Below, piece by piece: positions 23,967 to 32,167 of a DNA stretch of 64,000 nt (its first letter is position 1; each line of letters opens with the position of its first letter). Both the position numbers and the translations under genes were made by a program. The stretch is from contig JALFLB010000031.1 of the NCBI GenBank assembly GCA_022775045.1, positions 62,001-126,000 on the forward strand, written 5' to 3'. The notes under the pieces were generated by a model. The model had not been told where the DNA came from. It did no database searches and saw only the letters and a list, made by a program, of their open reading frames with translations. This stretch comes from Agathobacter sp. (GTDB lineage Bacteria; Bacillota; Clostridia; Lachnospirales; Lachnospiraceae).

Positions 23967-24965
23967 TTACTTTGTCATCGTGTTCTTAACCAGTGCGTGG
24001 ATGATGGAAGCAATTGGCCAGATAATCCAGGTTATATGCCAGTCAAAAGTCAGAAAACTCCAAATCAGATACAGGCAGGTAACGGTTGGCCAGAATACAG
24101 ACATAATAGACGCAGTGGTCGGATCAATATACTGTGGTTCGCTCTGTTGACCCGGAACATAGTTGCCTCCTACGGTACCCTGTTCATTGAGGTGCAGCAG
24201 TCTGGTGTAACTGCCGAGTTTCATGCTTGCCATAACGATCAGGAACACTCCGATCGCAACAAGAATGAACAGAAGACCTCCGGAACATTCACTCCAAAAG
24301 CCAGAGGATTCCCATATAGCATCAAAAATGATGGAGGGCAATATACTTAAGATGCAGAGCATAATGCCGATGGTCAGAAGCATTGCATAGGTGCTTTTGT
24401 AGCTCTCCATGGCACGGTGGATGTATTCTGTAGTGGCGAAATCTGTCACATAACGCTCTGTTTTCAGATATTTCCAGCGTCCAACGGAAATACTTGAGTA
24501 AACCAATAGACCTACACCGATGGCAACAATCACAAACAAGGATGCACCGCCCAGTGAATCAAGCATATCTGCATTGCGTGGCGAAAGTTCAGCCGCTGCA
24601 CAGATGAAGATTGGTCCGCAGACGGATAGAATACACAACATGACGCCCAGAGCAGTAAGATATGCATGTTTTGCATAGTCTGTCAGATAACGTTTTACCT
24701 CTTCCAGAGGAAGTGTTTTGCCAGCGGGCATCTGGCTGTTCGGCTGAATAAAGCTGGCGATTCCAAGATCCTCAGCAAGTTCATCAAGATTGCCAAATTC
24801 AGAAATGACGATTCCGATGGCTTCGTTTTCTGATTTGCCGCTTCCCTTAAGTTCGGTGTATTTGTCTTCCATCATTTGTAATAATTCATTTTTAGCCTTA
24901 TAAACTTCTGGTGTGTTGGGAAGATTTAAGAACATACTTTCCAAATAGTTTTTAATCGTTTCCAT
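23967..24965 (-). CDS. Membrane protein with N-terminal permease prefix domain
   Basis: The 332-residue protein starts with a cytosolic helical domain (about 1-75; SMFLNLPNTPEVYKAKNELL, EAIGIVISEFGNLDELAEDLG), the 'permease prefix domain 1' found in PadR-linked membrane proteins. Six or so hydrophobic helices follow in two similar halves: LTALGVMLCILSVCGPIF and MLLTIGIMLCILSILPSIIF are recognisably repeated. The gene overlaps the padR stop by 14 bases, so translation is coupled. It is probably the regulated target of PadR, with an envelope-related role that cannot be specified. Confidence 0.82.
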   Translation of the reverse strand: METIKNYLESMFLNLPNTPEVYKAKNELLQMMEDKYTELKGSGKSENEAIGIVISEFGNLDELAEDLGIASFIQPNSQMPAGKTLPLEEVKRYLTDYAKHAYLTALGVMLCILSVCGPIFICAAAELSPRNADMLDSLGGASLFVIVAIGVGLLVYSSISVGRWKYLKTERYVTDFATTEYIHRAMESYKSTYAMLLTIGIMLCILSILPSIIFDAIWESSGFWSECSGGLLFILVAIGVFLIVMASMKLGSYTRLLHLNEQGTVGGNYVPGQQSEPQYIDPTTASIMSVFWPTVTCLYLIWSFLTFDWHITWIIWPIASIIHALVKNTMTK

Positions 24966-25305
24966 AGTGGTTATCCCCTTTCAAGATAAACTTCTCGACT
25001 ACTTCCTGTGTGAGAATCCATTCGTCACATTTCTCCCGGTAATACTGTCGGCCGGCATCCGTTATACGGTAATAGGTTCGGCGTTTTCCTGTATCGGTGT
25101 TTTGCTCGGAGAAGGATTCGATATATCCGTTTTTCTCCATTCTGGTAAATGCGGAATAGAGAGTTGTTTCCTTAATCACATACTTTTCATTGGACAAGGT
25201 TTTGATTTGCTTGGATATCTCATATCCATAGGATGGTTTCTCCCACAGGAGGTATAAAATCATTGTGTCGTTGTAGCCGCGGATTACATCGCTGCTAATC
25301 GCCAT
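24952..25305 (-). CDS. PadR-family transcriptional regulator
   Basis: The 117-residue protein is a compact PadR winged-helix repressor. It has N-terminal helices with MILYLLWEKPSYGYEISKQIK, the recognition helix region IKETTLYSAFTRMEKNGYIES, a wing (GKRRTYYRITDAGRQYY) and a C-terminal dimerisation helix. It heads the operon that includes the two envelope genes downstream and probably represses its own promoter. AAGGAGGT is 8 bases before the ATG. Three copies of a 13-bp sequence at 25348-25403 are candidate operators. Confidence 0.93.
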   Translation of the reverse strand: MAISSDVIRGYNDTMILYLLWEKPSYGYEISKQIKTLSNEKYVIKETTLYSAFTRMEKNGYIESFSEQNTDTGKRRTYYRITDAGRQYYREKCDEWILTQEVVEKFILKGDNHYGND

Positions 25306-25347
25306 TGGCTCATACCTCCTTTTGTATCTGTCTTTTATTGCCTATGT

Positions 25348-25403
25348 CTGTCGTACTATGATGAACGTTGATACGTCTGACGTAGTATGCCTGTCGTAGT
25401 AAA
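25348..25403. promoter_or_regulatory. Triple 13-bp direct repeat upstream of padR, candidate operator
   Basis: CTGTCGTACTATG (25348-25360), CTGACGTAGTATG (25377-25389) and CTGTCGTAGTAAA (25391-25403) lie between the divergent padR and pseudouridine synthase genes. Each contains CGTASTA. Confidence 0.5.
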
Positions 25404-25452
25404 TATAGCAGATAGAGAGAAGTGTGTCAAGGGGAATTTTTGGTATCATAAG

Positions 25453-25482
25453 TTGACAACTCAGGCTCACTCGGTCTATGAT
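25453..25482 (+). promoter_or_regulatory. Promoter-like sequence abutting the pseudouridine synthase start
   Basis: TTGACA at 25453-25458, 18-bp spacer, TATGAT at 25477-25482. A start site 6-9 bases downstream would fall on the ATG codons at 25489 and 25492. Confidence 0.5.
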
Positions 25483-25491
25483 TGGACCATG

Positions 25492-26538
25492 ATGAAAAAC
25501 AGAACCGTCATAGGGACAACGACAAATGACATCAACGATTATGTTTTAAGAACAATTACATATGAGATTACTGATTCGAGATCGGGGAAGAAAATCAGCA
25601 GATTCTTGAAGGAGAAGGGATATTCCGAGCAAAACCTTGTGAATCTGAAGAAGGACGAGCAAAGTATCTGGGTAAATGGAAGCCTTGTTCATCAGAATTA
25701 TGTCCTGAATAAAGGGGACAGTCTTGAGGTATGTATTCGGGAGAAGGATTCTTCCGAGGGAATCGTTCCCGTAAAAATGCCCCTTTCGATTGTCTATGAG
25801 GATGAGGATTTATTTGTAATCAACAAACCGGCGGGAATGCCGATTCATCCCTCCCGCAATAATCCGGAAAATTCTCTTGGCAATGCGCTTGCCTGGCATA
25901 TGAAAGAGAGGGGAATGCCTTTTGTTTTTCGCTGCATTAATCGTTTGGACCGCGATACTTCCGGTCTTACGATTGTGGCAAAGCATATGGTAAGTGGCGC
26001 GATTTTAAGTAGGATGGTTGCAGCCAAGTCAAGGAATGGGTTGACGGCAAACGGAATTCATAGAGAATATCTGGCAGTTGTGCAGGGAAAACTGGAATCT
26101 GTGGAAGGAACGATTGATGCGCCCATTGCGCGAAAGGAAGGTGTATGTCTGGAACGTGTTGTTGATTTTGTGCATGGAGAGCGTGCTGTTACACATTATC
26201 AGGTAATAGAAGAGGAAAACGGATATAGTCTTGTATTGCTTAAGCTTGAGACCGGGCGGACGCATCAGATTCGTGTGCACATGAAGTATCTTGGACATCC
26301 GTTGGTTGGGGATTTTTTGTACAATCCGAAGTATGCGGGAAATCAGATCGACCGGGTAGAAGAGTGTAGTGGGTGCTTGGAAAACTATTCTGAAACTTCA
26401 CAATATGAAATCAACCGCCAGGCGCTTCATGCGTATCGGCTATGTTTTCCGCATCCGATGACCGGGAGTCTTATGGAATTTACGTCACCTCTGCCGGAAG
26501 ATATGCACAGACTTATAAATGAAACAGCCGGGCTCTAA
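25492..26538 (+). CDS. RluA-family pseudouridine synthase
   Basis: The enzyme isomerises uridine to pseudouridine in rRNA or tRNA. It has an N-terminal S4-like RNA-binding domain (SGKKISRFLKEKGYSEQNL) and a RluA catalytic domain with NRLDRDTSGL (catalytic Asp). REYLAVVQG and LETGRTHQIRVHM follow. The start is uncertain. The frame is open from 25387, but a promoter-like sequence ends at 25482, which makes ATG 25489 or 25492 practically leaderless. No ribosome site precedes either, and the S4 homology begins only about 25 codons later. It is divergent from padR. Confidence 0.85.
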   Translation: MKNRTVIGTTTNDINDYVLRTITYEITDSRSGKKISRFLKEKGYSEQNLVNLKKDEQSIWVNGSLVHQNYVLNKGDSLEVCIREKDSSEGIVPVKMPLSIVYEDEDLFVINKPAGMPIHPSRNNPENSLGNALAWHMKERGMPFVFRCINRLDRDTSGLTIVAKHMVSGAILSRMVAAKSRNGLTANGIHREYLAVVQGKLESVEGTIDAPIARKEGVCLERVVDFVHGERAVTHYQVIEEENGYSLVLLKLETGRTHQIRVHMKYLGHPLVGDFLYNPKYAGNQIDRVEECSGCLENYSETSQYEINRQALHAYRLCFPHPMTGSLMEFTSPLPEDMHRLINETAGL

Positions 26539-26560
26539 CAGCCCGGCTGAAATCATCAGG
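26525..26560. terminator. Hairpin at the end of the pseudouridine synthase gene
   Basis: Arms CAGCCGGGCT and AGCCCGGCTG (26525-26534, 26540-26549) enclose the TAA stop region. No T run follows on +, but on - the hairpin is followed by TTTCATTTAT, so it may terminate the nth transcript. Confidence 0.6.
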
Positions 26561-26616
26561 CACAATGTGCCTTTGGATCTTTGATGTGGTCCATCAGAAT
26601 GTGATGAACGCAATAT

Positions 26617-27249
26617 TCAGATGCGCTTCTTGCAAATATCCTGAAGGCAGCAGTGATCACAGTATGGTGTCGTGCGGGCAGTACAGATCTCGCGGCCGTG
26701 GAGAACAAAACGGTGGCACAGATCGTTGCCTTCTTCAGGCGGAATGATTTTCCACAGAGCCATCTCCACCTTCTTCGGGTCTTTGAGCTGGTCTACCAGA
26801 CCAATCCGGTTACAGAGGCGGATACAGTGCGTGTCAGTTACGATGGCAGGTTTGCCAAATACATCCCCAATGATGAGGTTGGCGCTTTTGCGACCAACGC
26901 CGGGAAGGGCAAGCAGTTTGTCGAAATCATCCGGTACCTGACAGTCATAGGTGTCGCGGAGTATTTTCATACAGGCGCTGATATCTCTTGCTTTACTTTT
27001 CCCAAGACCACAGGGATGGACAATCTCTTCAATCTCTTCAACTGGCGCGTCAGCTAAAGCATTGATATCCGGAAATTTTTCGTACAGCTTTTCGACAACT
27101 ATATTGACTCTTGCGTCTGTGCATTGGGCGGCAAGGCGTACACTGACAAGGAGCTTCCAGGCTTCGTTGTAGTCCAGAGAACATTTGGCAACCGGGTAGG
27201 CTTCTTTTAATCGTTTGATGACTTCGAGTGCTAATTCCTTCTTTTTCAT
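26617..27249 (-). CDS. nth: Endonuclease III
   Basis: This 210-residue DNA glycosylase/AP lyase removes oxidised pyrimidines. It has the helix-hairpin-helix LPGVGRKSANLI with the catalytic Lys, and the catalytic Asp in VTDTHCIRL. A C-terminal [4Fe-4S] loop has four cysteines (CTARTTPYC, then CDHC, then DIC). The first cysteine spacing is seven residues rather than the usual six. It starts 3 bases after the stop of the upstream aminotransferase gene with AAAGGA as ribosome site, so it is the second gene of that operon. Confidence 0.95.
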   Translation of the reverse strand: MKKKELALEVIKRLKEAYPVAKCSLDYNEAWKLLVSVRLAAQCTDARVNIVVEKLYEKFPDINALADAPVEEIEEIVHPCGLGKSKARDISACMKILRDTYDCQVPDDFDKLLALPGVGRKSANLIIGDVFGKPAIVTDTHCIRLCNRIGLVDQLKDPKKVEMALWKIIPPEEGNDLCHRFVLHGREICTARTTPYCDHCCLQDICKKRI

Positions 27250-27252
27250 AAA

Positions 27253-28425
27253 TTATCCTTTCAATATTCCACTCTGGTCAATGACCTTAATCAATTCCTG
27301 AATGGTTTCCACTGGAAGAACGAGTGCAAAGCGTACATACCCCTCTCCCTGTGTTCCAAATGCGTCACCTGGGGTGCAGATAACACCGGTTTTCTCCATC
27401 AGCTCAATACAGAATTCCTGGGAGGAAGAGAATCCCTGTGGGATATGTGCCCATGCAAACATTGTTCCTTTACTGTCTGGAACATTCCAGCCGATGGAGC
27501 GAAGTCCACCGCAGAGGGCATCGCGGCGTGCCTGATACTTTCGACATTGCTCTTTTACACCATCCAGTGGCCCGGTCAGGGCAGCGATGGCTGCGCGTTG
27601 AATCGGTTCAAAAATACCGAAGTCATACTGTGAGCGCAGGAGTTTGATGGCATCAATAATCTGCTTGTTGCCGACAAAGAAGGATACTCTCGCACCTGTC
27701 AGGTTAAAGGATTTGGAAAGTGAGAATGCCTCCACACCAATCTCTTTCGCGTGGGCATGTTCCAAGAAAGAGCCACCGTATACACCATCATAGATAATAT
27801 CAGAGTACGCATTGTCGTGGACTACAATAATATTGTATTTTTGGGCAAATGCAATCAATTCATCATAAAATTCCGGTGGGGCAACAGCGCAGACAGGGTT
27901 GTATGGGTATGAGACCATAATATATTTGGCGCGTCTGGCAATTTCTTCCGGAATTTCATCAAAGCGTGGAAGAAATGCATTTTCTTCCTTTAGATTGTAA
28001 AAATACAGTTCCGCGCCCCCAAGGTATGCCCCAACTTCAAATACCGGATAGCCGGGGTTCGGAAGGAGTACTACATCACCGGGATTGCATAATGCCATAC
28101 CGATGTGGGCAATTCCCTCCTGAGAACCCGGCATGGCAACAATCTCATCTTCGGAGACTGTTACGCCGAAGCGCCGTTTGTAGTAATCTTTGACGGCAGC
28201 AGTGAGCTCCGGGATGTCGCGGAGTGTATAGTGGAACTTGTCGGGGTCGCGTGCGGCATCGATCAATGCGTTCTGTACATGTTCTGCCACCGGAAAATCA
28301 GGAGTGCCGACAGAGAGGTTGTATACCTTGCGTCCGCTGGCTAGCAGCTCCTCTTTTTTTTGATCAAGTGCGGCAAAAATTCCGGTTTTAAAATGGGTCA
28401 GTCGTGATGCTGTTTCTATGTTCAT
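27253..28425 (-). CDS. PLP-dependent class I/II aminotransferase
   Basis: The 390-residue enzyme has a fold-type I aminotransferase structure. SVGTPDFPV begins the fold, PGSQEGIAHI and LLPNPGYPVFE follow, and HDNAYSDIIYDG is the cofactor-binding segment. SLSKSFNLTGARVSF contains the Schiff-base lysine, and the C-terminal YVRFAL contains the carboxylate-binding Arg. It resembles aspartate or LL-diaminopimelate-type aminotransferases, but the substrate is unsure. ATG 28425 is preceded by GGAGG; a longer frame to 28518 crosses the divergent promoter region and is unlikely. It is co-transcribed with nth. Confidence 0.88.
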   Translation of the reverse strand: MNIETASRLTHFKTGIFAALDQKKEELLASGRKVYNLSVGTPDFPVAEHVQNALIDAARDPDKFHYTLRDIPELTAAVKDYYKRRFGVTVSEDEIVAMPGSQEGIAHIGMALCNPGDVVLLPNPGYPVFEVGAYLGGAELYFYNLKEENAFLPRFDEIPEEIARRAKYIMVSYPYNPVCAVAPPEFYDELIAFAQKYNIIVVHDNAYSDIIYDGVYGGSFLEHAHAKEIGVEAFSLSKSFNLTGARVSFFVGNKQIIDAIKLLRSQYDFGIFEPIQRAAIAALTGPLDGVKEQCRKYQARRDALCGGLRSIGWNVPDSKGTMFAWAHIPQGFSSSQEFCIELMEKTGVICTPGDAFGTQGEGYVRFALVLPVETIQELIKVIDQSGILKG

Positions 28426-28512
28426 GCTTTTGTGCCTCCAAATTGATTGTTTTGTACCTTCTAAGTTTAAGACTTTTCTTCGGATATTACAACAGCCAAC
28501 AGGGAGATTTGT

Positions 28513-28541
28513 TTGCACTTTTTTGTATGCGCTACTATAAT
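28513..28541 (+). promoter_or_regulatory. Promoter of the glycerol-1-phosphate dehydrogenase-like gene
   Basis: TTGCAC at 28513-28518, 17-bp spacer, TATAAT at 28536-28541, 47 bases before ATG 28589. Confidence 0.7.
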
Positions 28542-28588
28542 AAGGGGAAGAATAGCATAAGGAAATTTGGGAAGGAGAATCAAAGGCT

Positions 28589-29644
28589 ATGAGCAGTAAC
28601 CATATTGCAATTCCGGCACTGTTGAAGATTGGACCAGGCGTGCTGGACGAACTCGGAAGTTATTTAAAGGAACTTCAGCTCGAAAAGGTGGTCATTTTGT
28701 TTGGAAATGGTCTGATTGATATGTTTGGTATATCTGTCATGGATTCCTTAAAGGAGGCGGATGTTGAGGTTATCGAGTATCAGGAACTTGATACAGTTCG
28801 GCTGGAAGAACTGACAAGCCTTGCGTTTTCTATGCCGGCATGCACCCAGGCAGTGATTGGAATTGGTGGCGGAAAAGTAATTGATGCGGCAAAGTATTGC
28901 GGATTTTTGCGAAATCTGGCTTTTATCAGTATTCCCACCTCTGCGTCGAGCGATGGCTTTTCGAGTGCGAGCGCTTCGCTTCTGGTAGAGGGGCACCGCA
29001 AATCGGTTCCGGCACGTTTAGCGTACGGCATTGTAGTTGATACACAGATTATCAAAAGTGCGCCGAAGAAGTTCATTTATTCAGGAATCGGCGATATGGT
29101 GTCGAAGATAACGGCGCTTTATGACTGGATTTTTGAAGAGCGGCACGGTTATGGAAAAGTCAATGATTTTGCAGTGATGATTGCCAAAAAGGCGGTCAAT
29201 AGTTTTGTTCGCACACCTTTTGCGTCAATTGATGACGATCTGTTTTTAAAGGAACTTCTCGATTCTCTTGCCATGAGTGGAATCGCTAATGAAATTGCGG
29301 GAAGCAGTGCGCCGACCAGCGGCAGTGAGCATTTGATTTCCCATGCGTTGGATAAGTTGCTTGAGCAGCCACAGTTGCATGGAATTCAGGTGGGGGTTGC
29401 CACTTATCTGATGAGTGTTGTCCACGATCATCGCTACCGCAGGGTGGATACGATTTTTACCCAGACAGGTTTCTGGGATTATGTGAAAACACTGGAATTG
29501 CACAGCGAGGATTTTGCAAATGCCATTGATCTGGCGCCATCTATCAAACCATTCCGGCATACCTATCTACATGAGCAGCAGTATCGCGACCGGGCAAAAG
29601 AGGTACTGCGCACAGATGCGAGGCTGAAGGAAATTTTAATCTAG
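28589..29644 (+). CDS. sn-Glycerol-1-phosphate dehydrogenase-like (AraM/EgsA family)
   Basis: This 351-residue metal-dependent dehydrogenase is related to EgsA/AraM, which reduces dihydroxyacetone phosphate to sn-glycerol 1-phosphate. NAD contacts lie in VIGIGGGKVIDAAKY and SIPTSASSDGFSSASAS. Metal ligands are expected at the Asp of SGIGDMVSK, the His of SGSEHLISHALD and the later HGIQVGVA. In Bacillus the product feeds heptaprenylglyceryl-phosphate synthesis with PcrB, but no pcrB is in the window. The enzyme could also reduce another keto-phosphate. GGAGAATC provides the ribosome site, and a small membrane protein gene follows. Confidence 0.82.
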   Translation: MSSNHIAIPALLKIGPGVLDELGSYLKELQLEKVVILFGNGLIDMFGISVMDSLKEADVEVIEYQELDTVRLEELTSLAFSMPACTQAVIGIGGGKVIDAAKYCGFLRNLAFISIPTSASSDGFSSASASLLVEGHRKSVPARLAYGIVVDTQIIKSAPKKFIYSGIGDMVSKITALYDWIFEERHGYGKVNDFAVMIAKKAVNSFVRTPFASIDDDLFLKELLDSLAMSGIANEIAGSSAPTSGSEHLISHALDKLLEQPQLHGIQVGVATYLMSVVHDHRYRRVDTIFTQTGFWDYVKTLELHSEDFANAIDLAPSIKPFRHTYLHEQQYRDRAKEVLRTDARLKEILI

Positions 29645-29662
29645 TTGAGAGGGGATGAACAT

Positions 29663-30037
29663 ATGAAGAAGCGGATTCTGGATTACCGGGGGAAGATTGA
29701 TAACCTTTTGGAGGAAAATGCGCCGGATACAGACTGGGAGGCGGTACTCTCGGAGCATCTGGTACAGATTGGATTTTTTCAGCATGAGAGACTGGTGCAC
29801 TTACTGGTGACGTTGGCGTTTGCGCTCTTTACAATTCTTACGATTCTGGCAGGGCTTGTGATGGAATCGGTCATGTTGCTGGGACTGACCGTGGCTTTTC
29901 TCGTGCTTCTGGTGCCCTATATTATGCATTATTATCTGCTGGAAAATGAGACACAGAAGATGTATGTGCAGTATGATAACATTTTGGTACATATTCAAAC
30001 TGCAAAGATTGGTAGGGAGTTGCAGCAGGAAGAGTGA
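29663..30037 (+). CDS. Small membrane protein with two transmembrane helices
   Basis: I do not recognise the family. The 124-residue protein has an acidic amphipathic N-terminal region (about 1-50), two adjacent hydrophobic helices (about 48-90; LVTLAFALFTILTILAG and SVMLLGLTVAFLVLLVPYIM) and a C-terminal cytosolic helix. ATG 29663 follows GAGAGGGG; a TTG at 29645 is less likely. It directly follows the dehydrogenase gene and precedes the superoxide dismutase-like gene in the same direction, so these may share a transcript. Confidence 0.72.
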   Translation: MKKRILDYRGKIDNLLEENAPDTDWEAVLSEHLVQIGFFQHERLVHLLVTLAFALFTILTILAGLVMESVMLLGLTVAFLVLLVPYIMHYYLLENETQKMYVQYDNILVHIQTAKIGRELQQEE

Positions 30038-30118
30038 CCGGGAGAAAGAGTATGCATATAATAGGGGTGACGAAGATTACTGCAGAGGCAGTGATACAGA
30101 TGATGGGAGATTATCCTT

Positions 30119-30580
30119 ATGAAGGTTATGATGCCGGTTGCATATGCAAAAATTTCGGGGAGCAGGAGTTATCCAGGCCTTTCTGGAAAAGTATATTTTA
30201 TGAGGGCACAGGGTGGTACCGTGGTTGCCGCACAAGTGCAGAATATGCTGGAGGATGGCAATCCTGCCCAGGGATTCAAGGGCTTCCACATTCATGAGGG
30301 AAGTTTCTGTACGGTAAATGAGCAGGATCCATTTGCTGACACCGGGCAGCATTACAGTAGGACGAAAGTGTTGCATCCCGATCATGACGGAGATCTGCCG
30401 CCACTGCTTTTTACCGATGGATATGCATGGATGCAGGTTTATACAGGGCGTTTCAAGCCGGAGGATGTCATTGGCAAAACAGTAGTGATTCATGGGATGC
30501 CGGATGATCTTCATTCACAGCCGGCAGGAGATTCGGGGATGAAGATTGCATGTGGTGAGATTATTGCGTGGAGACCTTAG
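30119..30580 (+). CDS. Cu/Zn superoxide dismutase-family protein
   Basis: The 153-residue protein lacks a signal peptide, unlike periplasmic or secreted SodC. Metal-site motifs are all present: FHIHEG (two Cu ligands), GQHY (bridging His), the HDGDLPP zinc segment and VVIHG (last Cu His). The disulfide cysteines are in GSFC and ACGEI. Before ACG, where superoxide dismutases usually have an electrostatic-guide Arg, the sequence has MKIACG, a Lys. The start may be ATG 30119, 30128 or 30131. A separate ORF with a better ribosome site opens at 30052 in another frame and overlaps it. Activity is uncertain. Confidence 0.83.
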   Translation: MKVMMPVAYAKISGSRSYPGLSGKVYFMRAQGGTVVAAQVQNMLEDGNPAQGFKGFHIHEGSFCTVNEQDPFADTGQHYSRTKVLHPDHDGDLPPLLFTDGYAWMQVYTGRFKPEDVIGKTVVIHGMPDDLHSQPAGDSGMKIACGEIIAWRP

Positions 30581-30601
30581 AAAAACACAAGGGAGAACGA
30601 T

Positions 30602-31564
30602 ATGGGGAAGTGGTGTAAGAGAAATAGAAAGCAGAAAGTTGGAACATGGCTTGTTTTTAGCATGCTGCTGATATCAATGCTGGCGGGTTGTCGGAATGCA
30701 GAAGAGCCTAAGGTTGGTGGTAATGGCATTGTGGAGTCAGATGCAACGGCGACGGAGCAGGGCATTCAGACTAAGAAAAATGAAACGGAGAAACAATCTT
30801 CATATGAGGTGAACCGAGAGGGAACAACATTGCAGACCCGTTTTCCTGTGCCGAGGGGATATGAGAGGATAGATTGTGGAGAGGATTCATTTGGTAGTTT
30901 TTTGCGAAGCTATCCGCTTTTGCCAGATGGAGAAAATGTTCATTTGTATGATGGTAGCCTCAAGGGAAATCAGGAGGATCATGCCGCAGTGTTTGATATG
31001 GATATGACGGAGGGGGATTTGCAGCAGTGTGCGGATTCTGTTCTGCGGCTTTATGCGGAATATCTTTATGAAACAAAGCAGTATGATAGAATGAATTTTC
31101 AGCTGACGAATGGATTTGTTGTCTCCTTTGATAAGTGGAGAACTGGGATGCGTGTGGCTGTGGATGGAAATGATACCAGTTGGATTGCCTCTGCGGAGGC
31201 ATCCGATTCCCAGGAGAGTTTTGAAAGTTATCTGCAGTTTCTGTTCATTTATGCCGGTACAGTTTCGATGGGAAATGAGTGCCGTCCTTCAGAACTTACT
31301 GGCATACAGCCGGGCGATGTGTTTTTATATTCGGGGAGTCCGGGACATGTAGTTATGGTTCTGGATGTATGTGAGAGAAAGAATGGAGAACGCGCATTCC
31401 TGCTGGGACAGGGTTACATGCCGGCACAGCAGTTCCATGTGCTAAAAAATCCAGCCCATCAGGATGATCCGTGGTACTATGCCGACGAAGTGAGTTATCC
31501 GTTTCGAACGGCAGAATATACATTTGAGGAGGGCAGTCTGATGCGCCCGAATTATTTACAGTGA
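30602..31564 (+). CDS. DUF4846-family lipoprotein
   Basis: This 320-residue exported protein has a lipobox ending in Cys (SMLAGC, about residue 29) followed by a Lys/Glu-rich linker. The rest fits DUF4846: ERIDCGEDSFGSFLRSYPLLPDG, DQCADSVLRLYAEYLY-like text, NGFVVSFDKWRTGMR, then IQPGDVFLYSGSPGHVVMVLD and LGQGYMPAQQFHVLKNP. The last part has His and Cys placed like NlpC/P60-related folds, but a catalytic triad is not certain. It is anchored at the outer membrane face. No specific substrate can be named. GGGAGAACG precedes ATG 30602. Confidence 0.8.
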   Translation: MGKWCKRNRKQKVGTWLVFSMLLISMLAGCRNAEEPKVGGNGIVESDATATEQGIQTKKNETEKQSSYEVNREGTTLQTRFPVPRGYERIDCGEDSFGSFLRSYPLLPDGENVHLYDGSLKGNQEDHAAVFDMDMTEGDLQQCADSVLRLYAEYLYETKQYDRMNFQLTNGFVVSFDKWRTGMRVAVDGNDTSWIASAEASDSQESFESYLQFLFIYAGTVSMGNECRPSELTGIQPGDVFLYSGSPGHVVMVLDVCERKNGERAFLLGQGYMPAQQFHVLKNPAHQDDPWYYADEVSYPFRTAEYTFEEGSLMRPNYLQ

Positions 31565-31634
31565 CTGCTAATGGACAGCATCTTATCTGTACAAATAACC
31601 CAAAAAATAAAAAACGGGAGATATCAGAAAAAGC

Positions 31635-32156
31635 ATGAGATTTACATATTGTCCCCACTGCGGGACCAAATTGATACAAAAAGAGATTGGCGATGAAGGC
31701 CTGATGCCCTACTGTGAGAACTGTGATGCTCCAATGTTTGACATGTTTTCCACCTGCATCATTGCGCTGGTGGTGAATGAGTACGATGAGGCACTGCTTT
31801 TGCGCCAGAAATATATATCAGATCACTATTACAATCTGGTGTCTGGCTATATGAAGCCGGGGGAGCGGGCGGAGGAGACCGCGGTGCGTGAGATTGCAGA
31901 GGAGACCGGCATTGTCATTGAGAGTCTGGAATTTGCCGGGACATACTGGTTTGAAAAAAAGGGATTATTGATGATCGGTTTCTTTGCCCGGGCAAAAAAG
32001 CAGGAACCGAAGTTATCCGGCGAAGTGGATGCTGCAGCATGGGTTTCCTTGGCGGATGCAATTGGTATGGTGCACCCGGAGGGCAGCGTGTCCCATACGC
32101 TGGTGGATTTATATCTGACCAGACAGCGAGGCCAATTGAATTCCGAAATGTTTTGA
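31635..32156 (+). CDS. NUDIX hydrolase with N-terminal zinc ribbon (NudC-like)
   Basis: The 173-residue hydrolase starts with a four-cysteine zinc ribbon (YCPHCG, then YCENC at about 28-33), as in NADH pyrophosphatase NudC. It continues with a complete Nudix box, GERAEETAVREIAEETGI. NudC family members hydrolyse NAD(H) or remove NAD caps from RNA, but the full SQPWPFPxS motif of NudC is absent, so a different nucleotide may be the substrate. Its stop codon overlaps the ribosome site of the histidine kinase gene, so the three genes 31635-34748 probably form an operon. Confidence 0.85.
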   Translation: MRFTYCPHCGTKLIQKEIGDEGLMPYCENCDAPMFDMFSTCIIALVVNEYDEALLLRQKYISDHYYNLVSGYMKPGERAEETAVREIAEETGIVIESLEFAGTYWFEKKGLLMIGFFARAKKQEPKLSGEVDAAAWVSLADAIGMVHPEGSVSHTLVDLYLTRQRGQLNSEMF

Positions 32157-32167
32157 GGAGATAGATG

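Noticed and set aside
30034..30297. ORF from GTG 30034 or ATG 30052 as a gene
   Set aside because: Beyond residue 25 it only runs antiframe through the SOD-like gene and has no recognisable features; it may still influence SOD translation, as noted in the findings.
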